DNA from: Prochlorococcus marinus str. MIT 9301
GTDB taxonomy: Bacteria; Cyanobacteriota; Cyanobacteriia; PCC-6307; Cyanobiaceae
NCBI RefSeq assembly: GCF_000015965.1
Contig: NC_009091.1
Span: forward strand, 620,001 to 684,000
Direction of reading: 5' to 3'
DNA: 64,000 nucleotides
In this document: in pieces, positions 54,140-63,752 of the stretch
How the letters are laid out: every line of letters begins with the position of its first letter
Position numbering within the stretch: the first letter of the stretch is position 1
The notes under the pieces: generated by a model
What the model was told of the DNA's origin: nothing
The model's input: only the letters and a program-made list of their open reading frames with translations
Databases searched by the model: none
Translations under genes and position numbers: made by a program

Positions 54140-55033
54140 ATGAATTCACTCTATTACCAGAAAAGATTATCAAGAAATATAGGAGATAGATTCTTTACTT
54201 CTTTATCAGTAATTTGTGCGTTGATAGCAATACTTCCTTTAATTTTTCTAGTGACTTATATCCTTATTAAAGGTGGATCTCAAATTACACCCGAACTATT
54301 TACTTTAGAACCAAATCCCCCTGGAGATGATTTAGATGCAGGAGGTATTAATCCTGCATTGATCGGAACATTAATAATAACTACTATTGCTTCAATTATC
54401 GCCATTCCAGTAGGTGTTGGTGGTGGAATATATCTAGCTGAATACTCTAAAGGCGGAGCTTTTTCAAGATTTATTAGATTCGGAGTTAATGTTCTTGCGG
54501 GAGTACCTTCAATAATTGCGGGTGTCTTTATTTATGCCTTAATCGTCTCTACAAAAATTTTGTTTGGAAGTATGTACAGCGGTTTAGCTGGAGGTATGGC
54601 GCTTTCAATATTGATGTTGCCTACTGTGATCAAGACCACTGACGAAGGTTTAAAGTTAGTTCCTAACGAATTAAGATATGCGTCTCTTGGTGTAGGAGCA
54701 AGTATGTATACAACAATATTAAAAGTTACTTTGCCCTCTGCCTTTAGGTCTATTGCTACTGGCGTTGTGCTCGGAATCGCAAGAGCTGCAGGTGAAACAG
54801 CCCCTTTGATCTTTACGGCTTTATTCTCTTACTACTACATAATAGGCTTTGGAGATTTGTTTTATGAGATGGGTTCTTTGGCTGTATTGATATACAACTT
54901 TGCTCTTGAACCTTATGATGCACAGAATAAATTAGCCTGGGCAGCTTCCTTTATTCTTGTTTTGTCGATACTATCAGTAAATATATTTTCAAGGATATTA
55001 GCTGCTTTTACTGAGAAAACTAAGAGAGTATAA
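54140..55033 (+). CDS. pstA: Phosphate ABC permease PstA
   Basis: Six TM helices with AGVPSIIAGVFIYAL and the loop GASMYTTILKVTLPSAFRSI. 297 residues; starts 6 bases after pstC and is directly followed by pstB. Confidence 0.92.
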   Translation: MNSLYYQKRLSRNIGDRFFTSLSVICALIAILPLIFLVTYILIKGGSQITPELFTLEPNPPGDDLDAGGINPALIGTLIITTIASIIAIPVGVGGGIYLAEYSKGGAFSRFIRFGVNVLAGVPSIIAGVFIYALIVSTKILFGSMYSGLAGGMALSILMLPTVIKTTDEGLKLVPNELRYASLGVGASMYTTILKVTLPSAFRSIATGVVLGIARAAGETAPLIFTALFSYYYIIGFGDLFYEMGSLAVLIYNFALEPYDAQNKLAWAASFILVLSILSVNIFSRILAAFTEKTKRV

Positions 55034-55843
55034 ATGATTAAAACTAATAAAAAAATACCAAAGAATATCATTTTATCTCTTGAGAACGTATCTATTAGCT
55101 ATGGAACTTTTGAAGCCGTAAGAAATGTTTTTTGTAATTTTAAAAAAGGAAATATAACCTCTCTTATTGGACCTTCAGGTTGTGGTAAATCAACTGTTCT
55201 TAGATCCTTAAATAGGATGAATGATCTGATCCCTAATTGTTCGTTAAAAGGGACTGTCCTTTTTGATGGAACTAATATTTACGACAAAAGAGTAGATCCA
55301 GTTGAAGTAAGAAGAAGAATTGGAATGGTTTTTCAGCAGCCTAATCCTTTTCCGAAATCTATTTACGAAAATATTGCATTTGGGGCAAGAATTAATGGCT
55401 TTACTGGAGATATGGATGAATTAGTAGAAAGTTCACTAAAAAAGGCTGCTTTATGGGATGAATGTAAGGATAAATTAAATGATAGTGGGTACTCGTTATC
55501 TGGCGGACAACAACAAAGATTATGTATTGCTAGAACTATTGCTATTGAGCCTGAAATAATTCTAATGGATGAGCCATGTTCTGCATTAGATCCAATCTCT
55601 ACTTTAAAAATTGAGGAGACAATGCATGAACTTAAGAAGAATTACACAATAATAATCGTTACTCATAATATGCAACAGGCATTAAGAGTCAGTGATATGA
55701 CTGCATTTTTTAATGCTATTGAATATGAAGATGGTGATGGAGGAAAGGTTGGTTATCTTGCAGAATTTAATTCAACAAAGAAAATTTTTAGCTCTCCAAA
55801 AGAAAAAACCACCCAGGAATACATATCTGGTAAATTTGGCTGA
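55034..55843 (+). CDS. pstB: Phosphate ABC transporter ATPase PstB
   Basis: Walker [20 protein letters not shown] is typical of PstB; Q-loop [16 protein letters not shown], signature [15 protein letters not shown], Walker [13 protein letters not shown]. 269 residues. The ATG abuts the pstA stop. Confidence 0.95.
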   Translation: MIKTNKKIPKNIILSLENVSISYGTFEAVRNVFCNFKKGNITSLIGPSGCGKSTVLRSLNRMNDLIPNCSLKGTVLFDGTNIYDKRVDPVEVRRRIGMVFQQPNPFPKSIYENIAFGARINGFTGDMDELVESSLKKAALWDECKDKLNDSGYSLSGGQQQRLCIARTIAIEPEIILMDEPCSALDPISTLKIEETMHELKKNYTIIIVTHNMQQALRVSDMTAFFNAIEYEDGDGGKVGYLAEFNSTKKIFSSPKEKTTQEYISGKFG

Positions 55844-55950
55844 TGTTAAATCTTTACTTTTAAAAGAAAAAATTTTACCTTTGAGACAGTCAAGGGGTAG
55901 ACAAACAGTATAAATACCTATATAGTTATTTCGAATTAGTAAGTTTATCG

Positions 55951-56040
55951 TTGAAAAACTACCCTTTTCTCCCTTTTTTGATTTTTGCAGGGGCTCTCAT
56001 AACAACTGCAACTATAGGACTACCTGTATTTACTTCATAA
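55951..56040 (+). CDS. Small hydrophobic peptide (29 aa), TTG start
   Basis: MKNYPFLPFLIFAGALITTA then TIGLPVFTS, a single TM segment. It lies 107 bases after pstB without obvious ribosome-binding site. Weak support. Confidence 0.35.
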   Translation: MKNYPFLPFLIFAGALITTATIGLPVFTS

Positions 56041-56070
56041 TTTAAGAGTATTTCTATTTCAGGTAATCTT

Positions 56071-56226
56071 ATGTTTTCAATAATAAATAAAGAATTAATT
56101 GGAAGTCCTCATAAAACCTTAATAAAGGAAAATTTATTTGACTTTATAAAAAAAAGAGAGAATATGAATCTGTGTGGGAGTGAAAAATCTGTATTAAAAC
56201 CATTTTTAAAAGTGGTTAATTTCTAA
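56071..56226 (+). CDS. Small hypothetical protein (51 aa)
   Basis: ATG 56071; MFSIINKELIGSPHKTLIKE, then FDFIKKRENMNLCGSE and a basic C-terminus. No family recognised. Confidence 0.4.
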   Translation: MFSIINKELIGSPHKTLIKENLFDFIKKRENMNLCGSEKSVLKPFLKVVNF

Positions 56227-56236
56227 TTTATTTATC

Positions 56237-56383
56237 ATGGATAAAACTAAAGAACAGTTAGAAAAATTAAGAGAAGTAGCAGAAGCATCTCTTACAAAAA
56301 CGGATGAACTTCAAAAAGTTCTTGCTCAAATTGAAGCTTTAATGTCTAGAGAAGAATCACAAACATTATCAAAGAAGAAATAA
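56237..56383 (+). CDS. Small coiled-coil protein (48 aa)
   Basis: ATG 56237; MDKTKEQLEKLREVAEAS, then DELQKVLAQIEALMSREE, a clear heptad-type helix. It starts 10 bases after the preceding stop, so it is likely cotranscribed. No family recognised. Confidence 0.6.
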   Translation: MDKTKEQLEKLREVAEASLTKTDELQKVLAQIEALMSREESQTLSKKK

Positions 56384-56494
56384 TTACTTAAAAAAATAAT
56401 TTTAGGTTTTGTACTTTTAATTACACCTCTACAAATCCATTGTAGTTATTAATTGGATATGCAGAACCCGTTCCAAAGTTTTCTGTTAGGTCTC

Positions 56495-56525
56495 GAGGTC
56501 TTACCTTCTTTAAGTAAAAGACCTC
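56495..56525. terminator. Hairpin GAGGTCTT/AAGACCTC
   Basis: Stem GAGGTCTT (56495-56502) and AAGACCTC (56518-56525). The downstream T content is modest (TTTAATTTGTTT). A 23-codon ATG frame (56459-56530) ends within the hairpin. Possible end of a small RNA or the 56237 gene unit. Confidence 0.45.
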
Positions 56526-56569
56526 TTTAATTTGTTTGTTTTTTTATTATATTTTTATAACCTGCTTAT

Positions 56570-56872
56570 TTAGTTGATTATTTTATAGATTTCTTTCAAG
56601 CAGACATTTACATCGAAATATTCAGTATTTACAACCTCTAATCCTGTTTTTTCTGTAACTTCAACAGTTGCATTACATTCGTCTTGTTTAAGAGCCATAT
56701 AACTAGGCTTTATCTCTTCAATATCTAATTCAACACTTGATTCGGTTTCTTCCTTATATTGCTCCATTACTAGTGTAAGTGCTTCTATTTCAACAGAAAA
56801 ATTATCATTTGCTTTTGCTCCAAATGGCATGAAAAGAAATGGAAATAAAATCAAGGATATTAATTTTTTCAT
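56570..56872 (-). CDS. Secreted or periplasmic protein (100 aa)
   Basis: A clear signal peptide (LISLILFPFLFMPFGAKA) then an acidic helical domain with two Cys (DECNATVEV; VNVCLKEIY) likely disulphide-bonded. No family recognised. Confidence 0.6.
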   Translation of the reverse strand: MKKLISLILFPFLFMPFGAKANDNFSVEIEALTLVMEQYKEETESSVELDIEEIKPSYMALKQDECNATVEVTEKTGLEVVNTEYFDVNVCLKEIYKIIN

Positions 56873-57075
56873 TTCTATAAAATGTGTTTATTTTTTTTAT
56901 AACGTGGATTGTCTGCTAAAGAAAGGGTCATTAGCTGTATAAATTTTTTATTATCTATTTCTACTAGTAGAAATTGATTAATAGACTCAAAATAATAGAT
57001 AAATAAAATAAACGAGACTTTTAAGTATAAATTGCTATATCTAAATGAAAATTTAAGTCACTTCAATAGGATTTT

Positions 57076-57726
57076 TTAAGGTTTTATTTCGATAATTTCT
57101 TCTTCAGAAACAATTGCCCATTTTTTAAATGACTTTTTGCAGGGATATCCTCCTGTTAAGTCTCCAAATGCAGGTAAAAATAAAGTATTTTTATTCTTAT
57201 CCATTGCAAAACACCTAAATGATAATTTATCCCCATTGTTTTTTATATAGATTTTTGGATGATAATGTCCACAAATGTTCAATGTTTTATTTTCGCCTAA
57301 ATCAACTGGTTCATGACTAAAAGTGATATTTTTAGTTTTTCTAATATCAAAAATTTTAATATTTTTAATATTGCAACCTACATCGTGATTTCCTAGGACT
57401 AGTTCAACGTTAGTTTTAAGTAGTTCAGGAAGATCCTCAACTTTTTTTTGAAGAATTTTATCTATTGAATATTTGCTATGGAATAAATCTCCTAATATTA
57501 TTAACTTTTCAGGACTATATTTTTTTACTATTTTTTTTATTCTTGCAAAATTGTTTTTATCTGAATTATTAGTAAGAGGTATACCATTTTGCTGAAAATA
57601 CTCAGCTTTCCCAAGATGTATATCGCATATTAATAACTCTTTTGTTTCCGGTAGAAATAACGCCCTTGAAGGAAGCATCTCCAACAATGTATCTTCCCAA
57701 CAAAATTTAAAAGAACTTTTTTTCAT
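57076..57726 (-). CDS. Ligase-associated metallophosphoesterase (PdeM type)
   Basis: ICDIHLGKAEYF, ILGDLFHSK, LGNHDVG and CGHYHPK are the calcineurin-like metal-binding set. 216 residues. Its start abuts the stop of the helicase gene, and the TIGR04123-type enzymes belong to the ligase-associated DNA-repair cassette. Last of four genes. Confidence 0.85.
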   Translation of the reverse strand: MKKSSFKFCWEDTLLEMLPSRALFLPETKELLICDIHLGKAEYFQQNGIPLTNNSDKNNFARIKKIVKKYSPEKLIILGDLFHSKYSIDKILQKKVEDLPELLKTNVELVLGNHDVGCNIKNIKIFDIRKTKNITFSHEPVDLGENKTLNICGHYHPKIYIKNNGDKLSFRCFAMDKNKNTLFLPAFGDLTGGYPCKKSFKKWAIVSEEEIIEIKP

Positions 57727-60213
57727 TTAATCACTATATTTTTTTATAAGTTTTTCTACTCTTTTTTCTAATGGCTCATTGCTTAAAGTATTTTTAAGTC
57801 TTTCAACTAGTAAAGGGAAAGCAAAAGGAGTTGGAGTTTTTATCTCGTTTAGTAGCATTTTTAAATTTTTTAATCTTTCTAATGATCTAGATATTCTTTT
57901 ATTTTCTAATTGATATTCTTTAACTTCTTGATGCGATTGTTTTATCAAAAGATGACCTTCTTCATATTTAGTAAACACATCGTAGAAAAGACTTGAACTT
58001 ATTTGAAGTTGGGAAGAAGTTTTTGTTTTGGTTGGATTATTTTGATTTACTAGTCCACTTATTTGGGCAATATTTTTAAATCTACGCTTTGTTAATTCTG
58101 AAAAATTAATTGCATTTTCTAGATCTTCTTCTAATTTTTTGTTATTCAAAAAGTAATCAGCTTCTTTTTTTATTATGGAAAAATCATAATCTTCTGCAGT
58201 AGTTAAGCTGAATCCAAAATCATTAGCAGTAATACTAAATGTAGATTTTTTTAATTTTGCCAATCTCAAAGCCCATAAAAATGCAATTCCTTCATTTACA
58301 AATTTGCCATCAAGTGTAAAAACAAAAAGATTTGATAAATCCTTGGTTTTATATATTTCTATAAGGAATTCGTCTTTCTTTGGAATATTTGAAAGAACTT
58401 TTTGTCTCTTCAATATTGGGCGTAATGAATTGAGTTCAGGATTTAAGCAATCATGATTTTTTAGTTCGTTGCATATATCTATTTCTTTTCTCAAACTCTC
58501 ACAAAGTAGATCTGAAATTGCCATTTGACCTCCAACCCATGCAGGAATTAGAGAACTTTTTTTGGTTGATTTTTTAACGTATAAAATCATATCTCTTATT
58601 CTTACAAAATGAAGCATTTTGCCGGCAAAGTAAAATGTATCTCCGGGATTTAATTTTGAAGCAAAATTCTCTTCTAAATTACCTAAGGATTTACCTTTCA
58701 TATATTTGACATTCACAAATTTGTCACTTGTAATTGTCCCAATATTAAACTTATGCATTCTTATTAAAGATTTATCTTTTACAAAATATTTAAAGTTTTC
58801 ATTATTATTTTGTGCTTCTTCTTTAACTATCTTTTTATATTTTGGATATGCTTTAAGACATTTGCCTCCATATTCTAAAAAGTCAATACACCAATTCCAA
58901 TCTTTATCTTTTAAGTTTCTATAACTCCAGCAATTTTTAATTCTTTCTTTCTCAATTTTGGGATCAAAGCCATTTCCACATGCCAAACTTATTAGATGTT
59001 GTAGAAGCACATCATAAGATAATTCAGGAAGTCTAATTTCCTCAGATATACCACTTTTTATTATTCTTCTCATTGCACTAATCTCTAATAATTCTAAAGA
59101 ATTAGTAGGCATAAAAATTATTTTTGATTTTCCACCTGGTCTATGAGCACTTCTTCCCGCTCTTTGGATAAGTCTAGCTAAATTCTTTGCACTACCAATT
59201 TGAACTATTTGATCTACAGGTTGAAAGTCAACTCCTAAATCTAACGAGCTGGTGCAGACTACCCATTTTATTAATCCGTCTTTAACCCCTTCTTCAACTC
59301 TTTTTCTATCTTCTTTATCCAGGGAGCCGTGATGAAGTGCAATTTTGTCATCCATCTCTGGGAGAAAAAACTTAAGACATTGATACCATCTTTCAGATTG
59401 ATTTCGGGTATTGGTGAATAATAAGGTGCTTTTATTTTTATCTAGGATTTTTAATAGTGAAGAATGACTTCTAATCCCAAGATGCCCACTCCATGGAAAG
59501 GTAGTTTCCTCCTCTGGTAAAACACTTACAATTTCGATCTCTTTTTGAATATTTGTACTAATAATTTTGGGTTTAATAGCGCTCATCCCAACTATTGCTC
59601 TTGCTGCTTCTTCAACATTTCCAATAGTTGCAGACATTGCCCAAATTTGTAAATTTTTTATATTACCTCTTAGCCAACTTAAAGATAACTCGCACTGGTT
59701 TCCTCTTTTACTACCCATTAATTCATGCCATTCATCAATAATTATTGATGATAAGTCCTTGAACAGATTATTAGATTCTTTATTAGAAAGTAAAAGAGAT
59801 AAAGACTCTGGAGTTGTAATAAGAATATTAGGTGGTTTAGCTAGTTGCTTTTTCTTTTCATATGGGGTTGTATCCCCGTTCCTAATTTCAACAGTGATTT
59901 CTTTATTAAAATGAAAAGCTGCTAGTTGTATTGAATTTTTTAGATCTCTACTTAGTGCCTTTAAAGGGGTTATCAATAATATATTCACACTTTTATTATT
60001 TTTGGGATCTTCTATCTTTGATAGAGGTCCCATTAATGCAGCATAAGTTTTGCCGCATCCAGTAGGAACTTGTATTATTCCACTCTCTCCATTTAAAAAT
60101 GCTTCCCAAGATTCGATCTGATAGGGTATTGGCTCCCATCCATTTGTGGAGAAAAACTGTTTAATTTTAGAAATTAAATTATTTTGCTTATTATTTTTCG
60201 TAATATTTTTCAT
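57727..60213 (-). CDS. Ligase-associated DEXH-box helicase (Lhr-core-like)
   Basis: Q-motif/Walker A PTGCGKTYAALMGPL, DEWHELMG (DEXH box), SATIGN, LHHGSLDKEDR and QRAGRSAHRPGG are the superfamily 2 motifs. At 828 residues it corresponds to the Lhr core without its long C-terminal extension, as in the TIGR04121 ligase-associated helicase. The ATG overlaps the ligase stop by four bases. Confidence 0.85.
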   Translation of the reverse strand: MKNITKNNKQNNLISKIKQFFSTNGWEPIPYQIESWEAFLNGESGIIQVPTGCGKTYAALMGPLSKIEDPKNNKSVNILLITPLKALSRDLKNSIQLAAFHFNKEITVEIRNGDTTPYEKKKQLAKPPNILITTPESLSLLLSNKESNNLFKDLSSIIIDEWHELMGSKRGNQCELSLSWLRGNIKNLQIWAMSATIGNVEEAARAIVGMSAIKPKIISTNIQKEIEIVSVLPEEETTFPWSGHLGIRSHSSLLKILDKNKSTLLFTNTRNQSERWYQCLKFFLPEMDDKIALHHGSLDKEDRKRVEEGVKDGLIKWVVCTSSLDLGVDFQPVDQIVQIGSAKNLARLIQRAGRSAHRPGGKSKIIFMPTNSLELLEISAMRRIIKSGISEEIRLPELSYDVLLQHLISLACGNGFDPKIEKERIKNCWSYRNLKDKDWNWCIDFLEYGGKCLKAYPKYKKIVKEEAQNNNENFKYFVKDKSLIRMHKFNIGTITSDKFVNVKYMKGKSLGNLEENFASKLNPGDTFYFAGKMLHFVRIRDMILYVKKSTKKSSLIPAWVGGQMAISDLLCESLRKEIDICNELKNHDCLNPELNSLRPILKRQKVLSNIPKKDEFLIEIYKTKDLSNLFVFTLDGKFVNEGIAFLWALRLAKLKKSTFSITANDFGFSLTTAEDYDFSIIKKEADYFLNNKKLEEDLENAINFSELTKRRFKNIAQISGLVNQNNPTKTKTSSQLQISSSLFYDVFTKYEEGHLLIKQSHQEVKEYQLENKRISRSLERLKNLKMLLNEIKTPTPFAFPLLVERLKNTLSNEPLEKRVEKLIKKYSD

Positions 60214-61850
60214 GATATTTTTTTCATTAGTTCATAAGCATTCTCTAAGCTATCTGCATCTTTAATTTTTTTATCTTTTCTCCATTTTGTTATTCTTGGA
60301 AATCGTACCGCTATGCCTGATTTATGACGATTAGAAATTTGTATTTTCTCAAAAGATATTTCGAATACCATTTCTGGTTTTAACGATCGAACAGGACCAA
60401 ATTTTTCTATTGTATTTTTTCTTATCCATTTATCTAGCTCTTTAATCTCAATATTCGTTAACCCAGAATATGCACTTGCAAATTTAATTAATTCTTTGTC
60501 TTTCCATAATGCAAAACTGTAATCTGTATACAGACCAGCCCTTCTACCGCTACCGCCCTTAGCGTAAATTAGAACAGCATCCAGTTGCATAGGATCAACT
60601 TTATATTTCCACCAAATACCTTTCTTTCTACCAGAGGAGTATATAGAAGTCTTTTTCTTAATTATTAATCCTTCAGTATTATTTTCTCGAGATTTTTCTT
60701 TATAGGCTAAAGCATCAGGCCAATCTTTTGGAAAGATTAAATCACATATTTTGAAAATATCAGAGATATTATTCTCAGTTTTAATTTGCCATTTTGAAAA
60801 ATATTTTTCTAACTCAATTCTTCTATTTTCTAATTTAATTTCTCTTATATCTCTCCCATTAATCTCTAAAAGATCATAAGCAATAAAAATAATTGGATAT
60901 TTTATTTGGATTGATTTAGTAGGAGACTTTCTATTTATTCTTTTTTGAAGTAAAGAAAAATCAAAGGCAATTTGTTCTTTAAAATTCCAAACTAATAATT
61001 CCCCATCAAGAACAAAATCATCTTTTATATTTGACATTTTCTCTACTAATTCTGGGAAAGATTCATTTACTAATTCTTGCCCTCTTGTCCATAACGAAAC
61101 ATTGCCTGATCTTTTAATTAATTGCATCCTTATACCGTCGTATTTCCATTCAAATTGAAAATCATTTATTGAATTTTTGAAGATTTTATCTTCAATAGTA
61201 TTTGCTAGAAGAAATGGAAATGGTTTGGAATTTAACTCTTGAAGATTGATATTCTTGTTAATTAAAAATTCATATGAATCAATTGAAGGTTTAAAATCAC
61301 CCATCAACCTATGAGAAATAATCTCTTCCTCAATATGAGTTAGTTTTGATATCGATTTTGTAATTAATCCGATAGAGACTCCTACTCTAAAAGTTCCTGT
61401 AAGAATTTTATTAAAAATTAGATGGTTATCTTCAGGTAATTTTTCCCAAAGATTTTTAATTTCTAAATTTTTCTGCTCGTCATTCAGTTTTGATAATTCA
61501 GGTATTGTTTCGCTTAGTAATTCAGTGAGACTTATATTTGACAATTTCTTTTTTCTAGAATTAGTTTTATTTTTAAGTAATAATGTTATTACCTCAGCAG
61601 AATCACCAACTTTTAAATAACATGTATCAATTAACCATTGAGGATATTCATATATGTGAGAAAAAAGATTTTTCAAATATCTTCCACTAATAAATCTCTT
61701 ATTACTTTTTCCAGTTAGCAAATATATTGCCCATGAGTTATCTATTGGATCATTAGATAAAAAATAATTCTTTAAAACTTCAATTTTATTATTTGTACTA
61801 TTAATTGAATCTAGATCGCCAAATAATTCTGAAAACTTTTTTAAGCTCAT
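60210..61850 (-). CDS. ATP-dependent DNA ligase (ligase-associated cassette)
   Basis: Motif I FEWKYDGIRMQLIKR (catalytic Lys), motif III DGELLVWN, IIIa FIAYDLLEI, motif IV TEGLIIKKK, motif V WWKYKVDPM. An N-terminal helical domain precedes the core. 546 residues. Starts immediately after the exonuclease gene, whose stop is two bases upstream. Confidence 0.9.
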   Translation of the reverse strand: MSLKKFSELFGDLDSINSTNNKIEVLKNYFLSNDPIDNSWAIYLLTGKSNKRFISGRYLKNLFSHIYEYPQWLIDTCYLKVGDSAEVITLLLKNKTNSRKKKLSNISLTELLSETIPELSKLNDEQKNLEIKNLWEKLPEDNHLIFNKILTGTFRVGVSIGLITKSISKLTHIEEEIISHRLMGDFKPSIDSYEFLINKNINLQELNSKPFPFLLANTIEDKIFKNSINDFQFEWKYDGIRMQLIKRSGNVSLWTRGQELVNESFPELVEKMSNIKDDFVLDGELLVWNFKEQIAFDFSLLQKRINRKSPTKSIQIKYPIIFIAYDLLEINGRDIREIKLENRRIELEKYFSKWQIKTENNISDIFKICDLIFPKDWPDALAYKEKSRENNTEGLIIKKKTSIYSSGRKKGIWWKYKVDPMQLDAVLIYAKGGSGRRAGLYTDYSFALWKDKELIKFASAYSGLTNIEIKELDKWIRKNTIEKFGPVRSLKPEMVFEISFEKIQISNRHKSGIAVRFPRITKWRKDKKIKDADSLENAYELMKKIS

Positions 61851-61852
61851 AT

Positions 61853-62839
61853 TTATTTTCCAAATAAAAGGACATTTATTGATTCCTTTTCAACTAAATA
61901 TTTACTTAAGGCTTCACTATCTCCATGATGAAAAAATACATTTTTTGCTTCAGACTTTTTTACTACTTCCAGAATTCCATCCCAATCCGCATGATCAGAA
62001 ATTGCGAATCCTTTATCATATCCTGATCTTTTTCTTAGAGCTCTTATTGACATCCATCCACTCGCGAAAGCTGTTTGAATGTTTTTGAAATTTTTTAAAT
62101 AAGAACCCTTACTTAAAGATGGCGGTAATAATATTAGACTTCCTTTAAGTTCATCTATCTTTTTTTTATTTTCAATTTTTATAGTATCTTTAATCTTAAT
62201 TCCAAGTTCCCTATAAATATTGTTCATTTTGTGAATACTTCCATGGGAATAAATATTGCCCTTAAAATTTGTTTGACTAATTTCGTTTAACAATCTCTGA
62301 GCTTTTCCCAGTGAATAGCAGAAAAGTAAAGAAGTTTTTTCTGGTGAATTAGTTATCCATTTTGAAATATCATTTGCTATTTTATTTGATTCATCCCACT
62401 TAAATATTGGCAAACCAAAAGTACATTCGCTTATTAAATAATCAGTTTTTACTATTTCATATTGTTTGCAAGTCTGATCTTTTTGAAGCTTAAAGTCACC
62501 TGAAATTAGCCATTTTTCATCAGCAAAAATAAACCTTATTTGACTAGATCCAAGGATGTGGCCGGATGGATGAAAAGAAATATTAATGCCATTTATCTTA
62601 AATTCTTCTCCATATTCAAAAGTCTTAATTTTGATATTATCTCCAACTCTTTCTTTAAGAATTATCGCAGTTTCCTTAGTAGAAATGTATTCTTCACAGC
62701 CAAATGTAAAGTGATCAAAATGAGCATGAGTTATTAATGCCTTTTTTACTGGCTTGCTTGGATCAATCCAAATATCAGCAAGTTCACAATAAAGATTTCC
62801 GTCTTTATATCTAATTAAATATTCTTGATTAGTTCTCAT
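61853..62839 (-). CDS. Ligase-associated MBL-fold DNA exonuclease
   Basis: Metallo-beta-lactamase motif THAHFDHFTFG (HxHxDH), HPSGHILGS, SGDFKL and SDHADWDG resemble SNM1/Artemis-like nucleases and the TIGR04122 ligase-associated exonuclease. 328 residues. First gene of the four-gene cassette, implying 5' resection coupled to ligation (inference from family context). Confidence 0.85.
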   Translation of the reverse strand: MRTNQEYLIRYKDGNLYCELADIWIDPSKPVKKALITHAHFDHFTFGCEEYISTKETAIILKERVGDNIKIKTFEYGEEFKINGINISFHPSGHILGSSQIRFIFADEKWLISGDFKLQKDQTCKQYEIVKTDYLISECTFGLPIFKWDESNKIANDISKWITNSPEKTSLLFCYSLGKAQRLLNEISQTNFKGNIYSHGSIHKMNNIYRELGIKIKDTIKIENKKKIDELKGSLILLPPSLSKGSYLKNFKNIQTAFASGWMSIRALRKRSGYDKGFAISDHADWDGILEVVKKSEAKNVFFHHGDSEALSKYLVEKESINVLLFGK

Positions 62840-62875
62840 AACTTACATCTCTTACAATGAAGTTAATTTAGCTAA

Positions 62876-63289
62876 TTATGCCCACGCTTGTTTTGATAAA
62901 GCTATGGCTGAAATTGTTAGTAAAGCAATAACTACAAATTTGTTACTCCAATTAATCATGAATGAACTAATTTTGTTGAGAGAAACTCTATTAGGTGGAA
63001 CAATCTTTTTTTTATTCATAATGTGATGATTTTCATTATTTTCTAAGTAATTTAAATTTTTAATCTTATTTATTAATTTAGATTCGCAAGTTGAGAGTTT
63101 TTCTACTTGATTTAATAATTCAATATCTTCTGGCCTTAATAAAGAATTTAATTCTTTAATTTGTCTTTCGTTTTTAATAAGAAATTCATTTACTATCTTA
63201 TCTATCTCCAACCCCTTCTTTATATTTAAAAGAATCTCATCTCTTTCCCAGGATTTTTCAAGAGTATTTAAAATTTTACTTATGCTCAT
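62876..63289 (-). CDS. Hypothetical protein with C-terminal TM segment (137 aa)
   Basis: A helical, charged N-terminal domain (DEILLNIKKGLEIDKIVNEF; LRPEDIELLNQVEKL) and a C-terminal TM (FVVIALLTISAIALSK) suggest a tail-anchored protein. It lies just upstream of the repair cassette on the same strand. No family recognised. Confidence 0.55.
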   Translation of the reverse strand: MSISKILNTLEKSWERDEILLNIKKGLEIDKIVNEFLIKNERQIKELNSLLRPEDIELLNQVEKLSTCESKLINKIKNLNYLENNENHHIMNKKKIVPPNRVSLNKISSFMINWSNKFVVIALLTISAIALSKQAWA

Positions 63290-63373
63290 TTTAAGTATTT
63301 TTACTTATAATAAATTATTATTTTTTTCTTCTGTGGCTTATTCTTTTAAGTTATTAGAAAAAATTATTTTTAT

Positions 63374-63655
63374 TTAAGATTTTCTAATAAGTCTATTTGC
63401 AAAATATTTTATCTTTACCTTTTCTACAATTTTTTTTGGACTACTTTTAGTTTTAACTTTATTTAAATTGATCACTTCATCTGACACATTTTTGCCCGTT
63501 GCAAAATAATTTTTAATTTTTTTTAATTCTTCTTCATTTAATCTTTTTGTCGCACCTTTTGCGTTTATTCCTAGTTTCTTGCAGGCTAATAATATTCTAT
63601 TACTATCGACATTAAGATCTTTGGCAATACTGAAAATAGGAGTGTTGATAGACAT
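63374..63655 (-). CDS. Stand-alone IF2_N-domain protein (93 aa)
   Basis: The N-terminal half (IFSIAKDLNVDSNRILLACK) and LGINAKGATKRLNEEELKKI resemble the N-terminal domain of initiation factor 2. A basic tail (KSSPKKIVEKVKIKYFANRL) follows. It cannot be IF2 itself, having no GTPase domain. Possible RNA or ribosome binding. Confidence 0.65.
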   Translation of the reverse strand: MSINTPIFSIAKDLNVDSNRILLACKKLGINAKGATKRLNEEELKKIKNYFATGKNVSDEVINLNKVKTKSSPKKIVEKVKIKYFANRLIRKS

Positions 63656-63752
63656 TATTTTCTATACTATGAAATTTATTATTTATAGTATATTTATAAG
63701 TTATAAATAAAATATATTTTTAATTATTATTAATTTTAAAAACTTTTTTTAA

